The position numbers and the translations under genes are program-made. DNA of 43,075 nucleotides, taken from contig PKCN01000012.1 in NCBI GenBank assembly GCA_002862205.1, positions 1 through 43,075 of the forward strand, written 5' to 3'. Within the stretch, counting starts at the first letter, position 1; the number at the start of each line of letters is the position of its first letter. This document shows, piece after piece, positions 26,022 to 35,330 of the stretch. The notes beneath the pieces are model-generated. The model saw nothing but the letters and a program-made list of their open reading frames with translations. It did not search any database and was not told the DNA's origin. Origin of the DNA: Planctomycetaceae bacterium. GTDB taxonomy: Bacteria; Planctomycetota; Planctomycetia; Pirellulales; Pirellulaceae.

Positions 26022-27469
26022 GTAAACAAACGGCATGCACCATTCTTGTTGTGGATGATGAACCTTCAATCTGCTGGGGTTTCGAGCGGTTGCTCACTGA
26101 GCAGGGTCACAGGGTATTGACTGCGTCCTCGGCCGAAGAAGGGCTTGAAAAAGCCACTGCCCATCCGATTGATTTACTGGTGCTCGATGTGCGGTTGCCG
26201 GGAGAAGATGGAATCAGTGCGTTGCCACGCTTTCGGCACGCCATCGGTGATGCGCCTGTGGTTGTCATGACTGCCTTTGGTGATCTGGAGACCGCTGTGG
26301 CTGCAATTCATGGTGGAGCCAGTGAGTATCTGACCAAACCGTTCAAGCTGGAAGATGCTTCACGAGTCTGTCAGGCCATGTTGGTGCAATCCCAGCAAGA
26401 TCAACAGCAGGTCTTCGATGCCTCCGAAATCCAACCCGCAGATGGTTCGGTCCTTGTCGGGCGATCAGCCGCGATGCAACAGGTGTTCCGGCGAATTGCA
26501 CTGGTCGCGGATAGCGAACTGTCCGTGCTGATTACGGGTGAAACCGGGACGGGCAAGGAACTGGTTGCCGCTGCAATTCATCGACACAGTCGGAGACGGG
26601 ATGCTTCCTATGTTGCCATTGCGCCGGTGTCGCTCAGTGAGTCGGTGATTGAAAGTGAGTTGTTTGGGCATGCGAAGGGCGCGTTCACGGGGGCCGCTGA
26701 GGCCAGAAAAGGCCTGTTTGAGTTGGCCGATGGTGGAACTGTGCTGCTGGATGAAATCGGTGACCTTCCGATGGCAACCCAAGTGAAGTTGCTGCGGGTG
26801 ATTGAACAGGGCGAGTTCACTGCGGTAGGCGATTTAAGATCAAGAAAATGTGATGTGCGTGTCATCGCTGCAACAAATCGCAACCTCAAGACAGGCGTCG
26901 AGGATAGTACCTTTCGCGAAGATTTGTTGTACCGGTTGAGTGCGGTCGCTATTGAATTGCCACCATTGCGTGAACGCAAAGATGATATCCCGCTTCTTTG
27001 TGAGTATTTCCTCAGGCGGCTCGGGTACCCGGGAGCCGCGGCCGCGATCTCGGATGATTTGATGCGTCAGTTGCAGGCACGCAATTGGTTTGGCAATGTA
27101 CGCGAGCTTCGCAATGCCGTGGAACACGCTTCCGTGATGGCACGTGGACGCGTGTTTGAGGTGACAGATTTTCCTGTTTCCCAACAACGGAGCCGCGCAG
27201 CAATGGGGACGCAGGGCATGTCCCTGGATACTCTGGTCGAGCAATGGAGTCGCGATCAGTTGTCTGCCGCCACTGACGGAGCGATGACGGATCTGTATGA
27301 CCGTATGATCAATGCCACAGAGCCAGCTCTGTTGAGAGTGGTGCTTGAGTACACTCGCGGCAATCGAGCGGCCGCAGCCCAGTTGCTGGGGATGCATCGC
27401 GGAACACTGCGAGACCGGCTCAAACGGTATGAAGCCGATGAATTGGGGCAGGACGAAGAAAAGGCTTGA
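26018..27469 (+). CDS. Sigma-54-dependent NtrC-family response regulator
   Basis: The protein has 483 residues in three domains. The receiver has acidic D13/D14, phospho-acceptor D57 (LVLDVRLPG), T85 and K107. The AAA+ domain has Walker A GETGTGKE (174-181), the sigma-54 contact loop GAFTGA (221-226), Walker B TVLLDEIGD and an arginine-finger region FREDLLYRL. The C-terminus is a Fis-type helix-turn-helix (NRAAAAQLLGMHRGTLRDRLKRYE). When phosphorylated by the upstream kinase it should hydrolyse ATP to open sigma-54 promoters. The 4-base overlap with the kinase gene implies translational coupling. I found no GG-N10-GC sigma-54 promoter nearby, so its targets are not identified here. Confidence 0.96.
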   Translation: MSKQTACTILVVDDEPSICWGFERLLTEQGHRVLTASSAEEGLEKATAHPIDLLVLDVRLPGEDGISALPRFRHAIGDAPVVVMTAFGDLETAVAAIHGGASEYLTKPFKLEDASRVCQAMLVQSQQDQQQVFDASEIQPADGSVLVGRSAAMQQVFRRIALVADSELSVLITGETGTGKELVAAAIHRHSRRRDASYVAIAPVSLSESVIESELFGHAKGAFTGAAEARKGLFELADGGTVLLDEIGDLPMATQVKLLRVIEQGEFTAVGDLRSRKCDVRVIAATNRNLKTGVEDSTFREDLLYRLSAVAIELPPLRERKDDIPLLCEYFLRRLGYPGAAAAISDDLMRQLQARNWFGNVRELRNAVEHASVMARGRVFEVTDFPVSQQRSRAAMGTQGMSLDTLVEQWSRDQLSAATDGAMTDLYDRMINATEPALLRVVLEYTRGNRAAAAQLLGMHRGTLRDRLKRYEADELGQDEEKA

Positions 27470-27470
27470 A

Positions 27471-29243
27471 TCAATCGCCTATCCAATTCACCTTCCCCGC
27501 TTTTTTAGCGGAAAAGCCTACAATTTTCAGATTCGCTTTTCCCGTTACCGGCGAGCCCTCTTCCATACTGGCCTCTTCGAGCTCTACCGTTCCGCTAATG
27601 AGTTTGATTGCCCCCGGATTGATTGACAGCATCGTGAAAAATGCAATCATGCTGCCTTCAATCAAGATTCCATTGACGGGAACTTTCTTTTTCGAAGGAT
27701 GGAAATCTTCTGGTTTTACCTTGGCAATCAAGGTTAGTGTTTGGTTATCCTGTTGACGCACGCCGGTGAAGATGATGGTCGGCGTTCGGATGCCATCCCG
27801 AGCTTGATCGTTGTAATGATCGTTCAACTTGGTCGTCACGCCCATGCTGCTGAAGACGATTTCTTCGTCCGACAGGGTGACGTCCGCATTCGTCTCGCCT
27901 TGGGATTCCGGATCCGAGGGTGCTTTCTTTGTCCACTTTGCTTGGAATTTTCCCTTCAATTCACCATACTGAATCACGAGTCCCGGGATCCGCGGACCAA
28001 CGTTGATGGCAATGGGCCATTGCTCCATTTTCTCTTCAATCTTACCGCGTCGCGTTTTTATGAATCCACGGACTCGGTCTGTACCGCCGTTGAAACGACG
28101 CTCACTCAAAACCTCGGGCGAGAGCATGTTCTCAACCCGGTCGACCTCGGCTAACAGTTTCTCCTCATTCCAGGTCGTGGCCAAAATGGTTTTGAATGAC
28201 TTCAAGTATCGGGCACGCATTTCCGGGTGATGGTACAGACGGTTAGCGAGTGCGGCACTTGTGTGCACCGAAATGTTCTTGATGGGATCGATGATCCGTG
28301 GGACATATGTGGTGAAAGCCGAGTCGGCGCCCCATGGCATGAAGCACAAACGCGAATCCTCTGGATTCTCGTACACGAAAAAGTTGTTCTGGTTGTGCGT
28401 GTATCCGTCCCAGAACCCGATCAGACTTTCGGTAGCCCAAAAACGCATGAAGGAGTCAACGTTTACAAGCGACTCCAGCTCATCCAGATCGAGTTCAGGT
28501 TTCTCCAGTAGTTTGGTCAGTTTTTCAATACCTGTGGTCTTCTTGTGTTTGCTCTTGTACTCAAACCGTTGTTGGGCAGACGGTAAGACGTCGGCAAGAG
28601 TTCCTTCGGCTAGTAAGCCTGTACCGTCACCGAATACCCGTGCGAGCATCGGGGGTTTGACCGATTCGACATGCGAGTAGATCCCAAGCGATTCGCCATT
28701 GACGGAAACCTTGGCGAAGCTGCATCTGGGAGCGGGCACACCATTCTCGGAGAACAGCTTGTAGGACAGGTACTGGCTCAGCTTGGAGTCGTCTTGTTTG
28801 TTGTTGTTGAGCGTCAAGCGATCAATTTCACCATAGGGCGCTTGTTTCTTGTACCTGTCAAACCGGATTTTCAGTGAGGGCCGTTTTGTGTCCAGCGAAC
28901 CCAGAAAGCCCTTCTTGCGGATACCAACGTTATTGATCTTTTTCCCATCGATCGTGACGTCTGCTTTGACGTATTCAAATGGCGATTCTGCTGGGGATTT
29001 GGCCTGCAACGAAGAGAAGAAGTCTCTTGACTGCTCACACAACTGGTTCCATTCCTCAGGGTCAACCTCGATCTCCACATTCAGGAGGTGAGAGGGATCA
29101 AAAAGGCCGTCAGCTTCCGACGAACTGTCGTCGCCTTTGCGGCCGCTCTGGTCACTGTAGGCGGAATCGGTGAACAGGAACATCGAAACCAGCAAGGCTA
29201 ATGATGTAAGGGTGATTGTGAGGTTATTCAGTGATTGTTGCAT
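27471..29243 (-). CDS. Exported CotH-family (spore coat H kinase-like) protein
   Basis: The protein has 590 residues from the ATG at 29243, the start of a clear signal peptide (MQQSLNNLTITLTSLALL, ending near TDSAYS); an upstream start at 29282 would add 13 polar residues. CotH features are seen in order: VGIRKKGFLGSLDTKRPSLK, LTLNNNKQDDSKLSQYLSYK, CSFAKVSVNGESLGIYSHVE, then the active-site region WDGYTHNQNNFFVY with MPWGADSAF. Bacillus CotH is an atypical protein kinase phosphorylating coat proteins; here the signal peptide points to secreted or surface targets. The C-terminal 150 residues have no family I can name. It is convergent with the NtrC gene, with no gap to speak of. Confidence 0.9.
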   Translation of the reverse strand: MQQSLNNLTITLTSLALLVSMFLFTDSAYSDQSGRKGDDSSSEADGLFDPSHLLNVEIEVDPEEWNQLCEQSRDFFSSLQAKSPAESPFEYVKADVTIDGKKINNVGIRKKGFLGSLDTKRPSLKIRFDRYKKQAPYGEIDRLTLNNNKQDDSKLSQYLSYKLFSENGVPAPRCSFAKVSVNGESLGIYSHVESVKPPMLARVFGDGTGLLAEGTLADVLPSAQQRFEYKSKHKKTTGIEKLTKLLEKPELDLDELESLVNVDSFMRFWATESLIGFWDGYTHNQNNFFVYENPEDSRLCFMPWGADSAFTTYVPRIIDPIKNISVHTSAALANRLYHHPEMRARYLKSFKTILATTWNEEKLLAEVDRVENMLSPEVLSERRFNGGTDRVRGFIKTRRGKIEEKMEQWPIAINVGPRIPGLVIQYGELKGKFQAKWTKKAPSDPESQGETNADVTLSDEEIVFSSMGVTTKLNDHYNDQARDGIRTPTIIFTGVRQQDNQTLTLIAKVKPEDFHPSKKKVPVNGILIEGSMIAFFTMLSINPGAIKLISGTVELEEASMEEGSPVTGKANLKIVGFSAKKAGKVNWIGD

Positions 29244-29430
29244 CTGGGAAGCCGTGAAATGGTGCAGGTGGTCAACACGCATGCAAGTGTGCTGAGTTGG
29301 GGTTGTATCTCTGCGCGGTTTGAAATCTACCGCCGGAAAACGTCAGCGAGAAACCTGTGGATCTTGTCAAGCATGTGAAATTACGTGGTAGAACCCGTGG
29401 TGTAGATGTTAAACTCTACTGCCAATCGAC

Positions 29431-29466
29431 GAATTTGAGCTCGAATTTGAGCTCAGATTTGAGCTC
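29431..29466. repeat. 12-bp tandem repeat, 3 copies, each with a GAGCTC palindrome
   Basis: Units start at 29431, 29443 and 29455 (GAATTTGAGCTC, the third with AG for GA at its start). It is non-coding, 76 bases before the DUF1549/DUF1553 start at 29542. The three identical 6-bp palindromes have the look of a repeated binding site, but a replication-slippage origin is equally possible. Confidence 0.93.
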
Positions 29467-29541
29467 ACACTTCCCTGACAATGTAGTGTACTACGTTTTG
29501 GTTGTCCTGCCTTACATCACTGTTCCTTCTGCAGTTTCAAT

Positions 29542-32046
29542 ATGTTTCGCACTGTCCTGCTGATCGCCACTTGTTCGTTGCACCTCTCGTTGTGCAGTTG
29601 GGTGCACAGCGATGATTCTGTACGGGCTGCCTTCTTTGAAACGAAAATTCGCCCTGTGCTTGTTGCAGAGTGTTACGAATGTCACTCATCATCGTCTAAA
29701 AGCGTGAAGGGCGGGTTACTGATTGATACACGCGAAGGGATCAGGCGTGGTGGCGAGAGTGGCCATGGGGTGGTACCTGGCGAACCGGCTGATAGTTTGA
29801 TTCTCGACGCGATGCGTCATGATGGGCTGGATATGCCTCCGGAAAAAAAACTTGCTGCAAATGTAGTTGAGGACTTCCGAAAGTGGATTCTTGCGGGGGC
29901 GTATGATCCGCGTGACGGCAAAAGTGAGTTGGTTCGGGACACGGTTGATCTTCAGCAAGCACGTGAGTTCTGGTCTTTTAAAGTTGCAAAATCGGTACCA
30001 ATTCCCGCTGTGAATCAGCATCAATGGGGAAAAACTGCGATCGATCCGTTCATCCTCTCACGACTGGAGGCAAAGGGGCTTCGGCCAGCGGATGATGCTG
30101 ATCCCCAAGCGTTGGTTCGCAGAATATTTTTTGACATCGTTGGACTTCCTCCATCTGTTCAACAGGTACAGAGCTTTGTAACGGCAAGCAGGCTGAATGC
30201 CGATGCTGCGATTGATGAGCTTGTCAGCCAACTGTTGGAAACACCGCAGTTCGGTGAACGGTGGGGAAGGCATTGGCTGGATGTCGTTCGGTATGCAGAG
30301 TCAACCGGAATGGAGCGTAACGGAACATTCACATCGGCATGGCGCTATCGCGATTACGTTATCGACGCGTTCAACCGCGGCCTGCCCTATGACCAGTTCA
30401 TTCGAGAACAGATTGCGGGAGATTTGTTGGATGCATCTTCGAGCGATGAACGGACTCGCATGCTGACGGCAACCGGGATGCTGGCGATTGGCCCCAAGTC
30501 GCTCAATGAAACCAATAAAGAAAAGTTCTTGATGGATGTGGTGGATGAACAGATCGATGTGGTTAGCCGTGCGTTTCTCGGTGTGACTGCCAGTTGCGCG
30601 CGGTGTCACGATCATAAGTTTGATCCGATTCCGCAGTCCGAGTACTACGCGTTGGCGGGAATTTTTGCCAGCACTCGAACGCATTATGGAACAGCAAAGG
30701 CAAATGGGAATCGCAACCCGGGGCAACTGATTTCAATTGACGGCGGTGATGTCAGCCTCGTTGCAGTCAGTGGAGGCAGTAATGGAAAAAATGAAGTTAA
30801 ACGGATTCGAAACCAGTTGAAAAAACTTGTCCGAAAGTTGGCGGCCAACAAGAAACAATTGGCAGCAGCAAAGAATTCCAAAGCCCGGGAACAAGCGCAG
30901 GCACAAGTACGAGACACGGAGGATTCGCTCAAGCGTTTCAGGAATCGATTGCGACAAGTGGAGCAGAACGCTGAGACGGGTTCATCTGATGCAACGCTGT
31001 TGATGGGCGTGGGGGAGTCAAACAAACCGGCAAATACCCGGCTCCGGATTCGAGGGGAACCAAATGATTATGGTGTTGTGGTTCCACGTGGGTTTCTGAC
31101 GATTGGTTCCGAAACCGAACATCCGGTGTTGCAACATGGCGGCAGCGGACGAAGGGAATTGGCTGATTGGATTGCTCGTGCAGAGAATCCGCTCACCGCC
31201 CGCGTTGCTGTCAATCGTGTCTGGCAACATCTGTTGGGACGCGGTATTGTCGCCACGGTAGATAACTTTGGTGCCAATGGCGTTCGTCCAAGTCATCCCT
31301 TGTTATTGGATCATCTGGCGACCGAGTTTGTGGCGTCTGGTTGGTCGATCAAGCAACTGATACGCCAAATCATGGTGAGCCGTGTTTATCGACTTGCGGC
31401 AAAGGTGCAGGGAACACCTCAACTGGCCGTATGCGTTGCCGCAGATCCAGATAACGAACTGTTTTGGCGAATGAATCAACGTCGCCTTGAGGGCGAGGCG
31501 ATTCGTGACGCCATGCTTTCGGTCAGCGGTGAATTGGATCTTCAGCCGCGAAAGGCGTCACCCGTTGTCGGTTTGGGCGAGGGGCTGATCGGTCAAACCG
31601 TGAAGGTCGATAGGCTGCAAACTGATGATCGAATGCGGAGCGTTTATCTGCCCATCCTCCGCGGAGCCGTTCCGGAAATGCTGTCTCTGTTTGATTTTCC
31701 AGAACCAAGTATCGTGGGTGGCAAACGTAATGTGACGACAGTTCCAACGCAGGCGTTATTCATGATGAACAGCCCCGTTGTCTTGAAGCTGTCTCAACGT
31801 TTCGCGGCAAGACTGCTGGCAAGTGGCGGAATGGATCCGGCAGCGAGGGTTGCATTGGGCTATCGAATTGCACTGGCTCGCGATCCTACTCCAGACGAGG
31901 TCAAACGCGTTGTGACGTTCATGGTCGACGCCAGAGAGACATTGAGGCAAGTTGAGAAGTTGGACCGGGAAGAAACTCAATTGGCTGTGTGGGCAGGCTT
32001 TTGCCAATCGCTCTTGGGGTCATCCGAATTCCGGTACTTGAATTAG
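29542..32046 (+). CDS. PSCyt1/DUF1549/DUF1553 planctomycete cytochrome-like protein
   Basis: The protein has 834 residues. A signal peptide (MFRTVLLIATCSLHLSLCSW) precedes CYECHSS (PSCyt1 heme-like motif), then DUF1549 with FFDIVGLPPS, ERWGRHWLDVVRYAES and CARCHDHKFDPIP, and DUF1553 with NPLTARVAVNRVWQHLLGRG and TVPTQALFMMNSP. Between the two DUF domains, where the copy at 1213 has a ConA-like insert, this one has a Lys/Arg/Gln-rich coiled coil of about 60 residues (VKRIRNQLKKLVRKL onward). It is followed after 90 bases by a DUF1501 gene and then two sulfatases, suggesting a shared periplasmic job on extracellular polymers; the exact reaction is unknown. Confidence 0.94.
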   Translation: MFRTVLLIATCSLHLSLCSWVHSDDSVRAAFFETKIRPVLVAECYECHSSSSKSVKGGLLIDTREGIRRGGESGHGVVPGEPADSLILDAMRHDGLDMPPEKKLAANVVEDFRKWILAGAYDPRDGKSELVRDTVDLQQAREFWSFKVAKSVPIPAVNQHQWGKTAIDPFILSRLEAKGLRPADDADPQALVRRIFFDIVGLPPSVQQVQSFVTASRLNADAAIDELVSQLLETPQFGERWGRHWLDVVRYAESTGMERNGTFTSAWRYRDYVIDAFNRGLPYDQFIREQIAGDLLDASSSDERTRMLTATGMLAIGPKSLNETNKEKFLMDVVDEQIDVVSRAFLGVTASCARCHDHKFDPIPQSEYYALAGIFASTRTHYGTAKANGNRNPGQLISIDGGDVSLVAVSGGSNGKNEVKRIRNQLKKLVRKLAANKKQLAAAKNSKAREQAQAQVRDTEDSLKRFRNRLRQVEQNAETGSSDATLLMGVGESNKPANTRLRIRGEPNDYGVVVPRGFLTIGSETEHPVLQHGGSGRRELADWIARAENPLTARVAVNRVWQHLLGRGIVATVDNFGANGVRPSHPLLLDHLATEFVASGWSIKQLIRQIMVSRVYRLAAKVQGTPQLAVCVAADPDNELFWRMNQRRLEGEAIRDAMLSVSGELDLQPRKASPVVGLGEGLIGQTVKVDRLQTDDRMRSVYLPILRGAVPEMLSLFDFPEPSIVGGKRNVTTVPTQALFMMNSPVVLKLSQRFAARLLASGGMDPAARVALGYRIALARDPTPDEVKRVVTFMVDARETLRQVEKLDREETQLAVWAGFCQSLLGSSEFRYLN

Positions 32047-32125
32047 GGTTCTTTAATCCTTGGCGGTTGTGCAGCGATATGCTGTGATGGAACACGAAAA
32101 TCTGTTTTTAACTTAAACAAATCAC

Positions 32126-32129
32126 AAGG
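32126..32129 (+). promoter_or_regulatory. Ribosome binding site selecting the ATG of the second DUF1501 gene
   Basis: AAGG lies 7 bases before the ATG at 32137. The in-frame GTG at 32131 would sit too close to it. Confidence 0.55.
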
Positions 32130-32136
32130 TGTGAAA

Positions 32137-33540
32137 ATGTTTTCAAGACGCAATGCTCTCGTATCTTCAGGGTGCGGATTTGGCTACCTTGCGTTTTCAG
32201 CGCTTGCAACAGAAGCGGCTGAGCGTGGTCAACAGAATCCGCTGGTGCAACGTAAACCCCATTTCCCTGCGGCGGCCAAGCGTGTCATTTTCCTCTGCAT
32301 GCGTGGTGGACCGTCGCATGTTGATACCTTCGATTACAAGCCGCAACTCGACAAGTTTGATGGGAAGGGACCAGGAACTGCGGCAACTGGGTTGAATGTG
32401 CAAAAGGGGCGGAAACTAAAAAAATCACCATGGAAATTTCAGCAGCATGGGGAAAGTGGATTGCCCATCTCTTCGCTTTATCCTCACCTTTCGCGTCATG
32501 CGGATGATCTGTGTCTGCTGAACGGGTCGTACACTGATATTCCCAATCATCCGCAAGCACTGGTTCAGTTGCATACGGGTAGCTTTCAATTTGTCCGCCC
32601 CTCAGTAGGCGCGTGGGTCCTTTATGGTTTGGGAACCGATAATCAGGATCTGCCCGGCTTTATCACTATCAAACCCCCAGCACGTTTGGGTGGAGCGCAG
32701 AATTATGGCAGTGGGTTTTTGCCTGCGGTCTATCAGGGAACACCGATCAGTGACATTCGGTCGTCTTCGCCCATTGCCAATGTGCGGAACCCGAATGTTT
32801 CGAAATTGATGCAACGGAAACAGCTCGATTTACTTCAAGCGATGAATCGGGACTCAGCAGAACGCAATCCATTGAACTCGGAACTTGAGGGCGTGATTGA
32901 GTCCTATGAACTTGGGTATCGCATGCAGTCCGCGGTGCCTGAGGTCTTGGACTTGGCCAGTGAATCTGCAAAGACGTTATCGAGTTACGGGATTGGGAAC
33001 GCCAAAAGTGATGAGTTCGGACGGCAGTGTCTGATGGCGCGGCGGTTCGCTGAGGCGGGGGTTCGTTTCATTGAATTGACGCATGAAGGATGGGATCAGC
33101 ACAATAACCTGAGTGCCAAGCTGAGTTCGAATTGTGAGGCGACTGATCTGCCCATTGCTGGTCTGATTGGCGATCTGAAACAGCGGGATATGCTCAAAGA
33201 CACTCTGGTAATCTGGAGTGGGGAGTTTGGAAGAACTCCTGCGGTTCGTAGAAGCGATGGACGTGACCATAATGCGACCGGCTACACGGTTTGGATGTGC
33301 GGAGCAGGGGTCAAGGGGGGAATTCGATACGGAGCGACTGACGACTTTGGAATCGCTGCGGTGGAAGACCGAATGCATGTGCATGATCTGCATGCTACCA
33401 CGTTGCATTTGCTGGGCCTTGATCACACAAAACTTACCTATCGGTATGCAGGGCGTGATTTCCGTTTGACGGACGTGTACGGAAGGGTGGCCTCAGAAAT
33501 CATCGCCTCGACCAACGATCGAGCTAAGCACAACGGCTAA
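32137..33540 (+). CDS. DUF1501 family secreted protein
   Basis: The protein has 467 residues from the ATG at 32137 (MFSRRNALVSSGCGFGYLAF), with a twin-arginine-like SRRN and hydrophobic stretch ending at LATEA. Family motifs are KRVIFLCMRGGPSHVDTFDYKP, GLPISSLYPHLSRH, EFGRTPAVRRSDGRDHN and the C-terminal LHLLGLDHTKLTYRYAGRDFRLTDVYG, so it is complete. It pairs with the DUF1549/DUF1553 gene upstream. Its last six codons (RAKHNG) and stop lie inside a 13-bp tandem array that runs on for another 118 bases. Function of the family is not established. Confidence 0.94.
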   Translation: MFSRRNALVSSGCGFGYLAFSALATEAAERGQQNPLVQRKPHFPAAAKRVIFLCMRGGPSHVDTFDYKPQLDKFDGKGPGTAATGLNVQKGRKLKKSPWKFQQHGESGLPISSLYPHLSRHADDLCLLNGSYTDIPNHPQALVQLHTGSFQFVRPSVGAWVLYGLGTDNQDLPGFITIKPPARLGGAQNYGSGFLPAVYQGTPISDIRSSSPIANVRNPNVSKLMQRKQLDLLQAMNRDSAERNPLNSELEGVIESYELGYRMQSAVPEVLDLASESAKTLSSYGIGNAKSDEFGRQCLMARRFAEAGVRFIELTHEGWDQHNNLSAKLSSNCEATDLPIAGLIGDLKQRDMLKDTLVIWSGEFGRTPAVRRSDGRDHNATGYTVWMCGAGVKGGIRYGATDDFGIAAVEDRMHVHDLHATTLHLLGLDHTKLTYRYAGRDFRLTDVYGRVASEIIASTNDRAKHNG

Positions 33541-33658
33541 GGACAACGGCTAAGGACAAGGGCTAAGGACAAGGGCTAAGGACAAGGGCTAAGGACAAGG
33601 GCTAAGGACAAGGGCTAAGCACAAGGGCTAAGCACAAGGGCTAAGGACAACGGCTAAG
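33521..33658. repeat. 13-bp tandem array, 10 copies plus 8 bases, over the DUF1501 stop codon
   Basis: Units start at 33521, 33534, 33547 and so on to 33638, with the sequence GGGCTAAGGACAA and a few variants (CGG or GGG, AGC or AGG). Every unit carries TAA, and because 13 is not divisible by three the stops fall in all three plus-strand frames. The second unit supplies the real stop of the DUF1501 gene. Confidence 0.97.
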
Positions 33659-33809
33659 AGGGGGCTCCCGTTGAGGTTGTTGGCTGCCGTGCTGAGGAGA
33701 GTCGGTGGCTACAGACGACAGGTGTCGGGATGGCATGCGGTTCCGATGGCAGACACGGTGGGTGATGGATTGGAATGGATAGAAAATTGTTTTCAATGAC
33801 AGGTGAATC

Positions 33810-35249
33810 ATGGTTTTTTCGGTTTTGCCACGGCTGGTGGCTGTGTGCGTCGGGTTGGTTGGGATTTTGGGCTGCTGTACCTGGGTTAGCGCAGCGACAA
33901 AGCCGAACTTTGTGATCATCTTCATTGATGACATGGGCTATGGTGACATTGGGCCTTTTGGTTCCACTTTGAATGACACGCCCCATCTTGAGCAGTTGAG
34001 CGCGGAAGGAATGAAGCTGACAAGTTTCTATGCGGCGCCGGTCTGCTCAGCGTCCCGTGCTCAAGTTTTGACAGGGAGCTATGCACCGCGCGTTTCAGTG
34101 CCGGGTGTCTTTTTTCCGGCGGGCAGACTGGGACTCAATCCAAGCGAAGAAACCGTTGCGGATTATTTACAGAAGTTGGGTTATGAAACTTCCTGCATTG
34201 GCAAGTGGCATCTCGGCGATCAACCTGAATTCCTGCCGACACGGCAAGGATTTGATCACTACTTTGGCATTCCCTATTCAAATGATATGCAGCGTGTCGA
34301 CGCCAAAACGGGACGTCGTGTCGTTCCACTTTTGCGTGATGAGACAGTCGTGGCCCTGTTGGAAGATGAAGGCCAAAGGCAAGTCACTCGGGACTACACA
34401 ACGGAGGCAGTGAAGTTCATTTCAAAGAAACGCGACGAGCCATTCTTTCTTTACATGCCTCACACGGCAATGCACATTCCTCTCTTCCCGCATGAGAGTT
34501 TTCAAGGCTCGTCACGTAATGGTGTGTATGGTGACTGGGTGAAAGAGGTTGATTGGAGCGTGGGGGAGGTCATGAAAGCCCTCAAAGAGAACGACCTCGA
34601 CAGGAATACGTTGGTGATTTTTACTAGCGACAATGGCCCATGGGCGTCCAAGGGGGCGAACGGCGGAGTGTCGGGGCCTTTGCGTGGCAGTAAAGGAGGT
34701 ACTCTCGAGGGTGGAGTGCGTGAACCCACGATTGTGCGGTGGCAAGGTAAGATCCAAGCTGGCAGCACCTGCGATGCAATTGCAGGTACCACCGATGTGC
34801 TCCCCACACTCGTCTCGATGGCCGGTGGGAAGCTCAACCCTGACATCAAAATCGATGGTAAGGATATCACGGACTTGCTGTTTGGTAGAACGACGGAATC
34901 CCCACACGAAGCGTGGCATTATTTCAAAGGCAACACTCTGGAAGCGATTCGTTCTGGTCCATGGAAACTGGCGCTCAAACCTCAGAGCCTCGGGATGGGG
35001 ATTCGTGAAAAGCCACAAGATCTGCTGGTGAAGAAGCTTCGCCTTTACAATCTGGATGACGAGATTGGTGAAATCACCGATGTTGCCCAACAACATCCCG
35101 AGGTAGTTGCCCGGTTGCTGCGTCTGGCCGAGGATATGCGCATGGATCTTGGTGCTGCAGGCAACCATTCGGGTGTGCGACCTCCCGGTAGGGTCGAGGC
35201 ACCGGTCACTCTTTACCCGGTCCAGCAACGGGTGAGGCGAAAAAAATAG
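33810..35249 (+). CDS. Sulfatase, formylglycine-dependent
   Basis: The protein has 479 residues. An N-terminal signal ends either at VSA-AT (signal peptidase I) or at ILGC (possible lipobox). NFVIIFIDDMGYGDIG gives the metal-binding Asp pair. The active-site signature VCSASRAQVLTG holds Cys79, which must be converted to formylglycine by a sulfatase-modifying enzyme not present in this window. GKWHLGD (Lys/His pair), LVIFTSDNGPW and RGSKGGTLEGGVREP complete the type I sulfatase fold. It desulfates an exported-substrate ester, probably of an algal sulfated polysaccharide given the neighbours (inference). It is separated from the DUF1501 gene by the 13-bp array and about 150 bases. Confidence 0.95.
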   Translation: MVFSVLPRLVAVCVGLVGILGCCTWVSAATKPNFVIIFIDDMGYGDIGPFGSTLNDTPHLEQLSAEGMKLTSFYAAPVCSASRAQVLTGSYAPRVSVPGVFFPAGRLGLNPSEETVADYLQKLGYETSCIGKWHLGDQPEFLPTRQGFDHYFGIPYSNDMQRVDAKTGRRVVPLLRDETVVALLEDEGQRQVTRDYTTEAVKFISKKRDEPFFLYMPHTAMHIPLFPHESFQGSSRNGVYGDWVKEVDWSVGEVMKALKENDLDRNTLVIFTSDNGPWASKGANGGVSGPLRGSKGGTLEGGVREPTIVRWQGKIQAGSTCDAIAGTTDVLPTLVSMAGGKLNPDIKIDGKDITDLLFGRTTESPHEAWHYFKGNTLEAIRSGPWKLALKPQSLGMGIREKPQDLLVKKLRLYNLDDEIGEITDVAQQHPEVVARLLRLAEDMRMDLGAAGNHSGVRPPGRVEAPVTLYPVQQRVRRKK

Positions 35250-35330
35250 TCCCTGCACTCGGGTTGAGATTTAGGTCATGTGGGTGCATGAAGGAAGATT
35301 TGGTCTGATACCTTGAACGAGTGTGTTTGT

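Noticed and set aside
27500-27515. Terminator between the NtrC-type gene and the CotH gene (CCGCTTTTTTAGCGG)
   Set aside because: The hairpin lies inside the CotH coding sequence and has only a short stem around a T loop, with no following U-tract in either direction.
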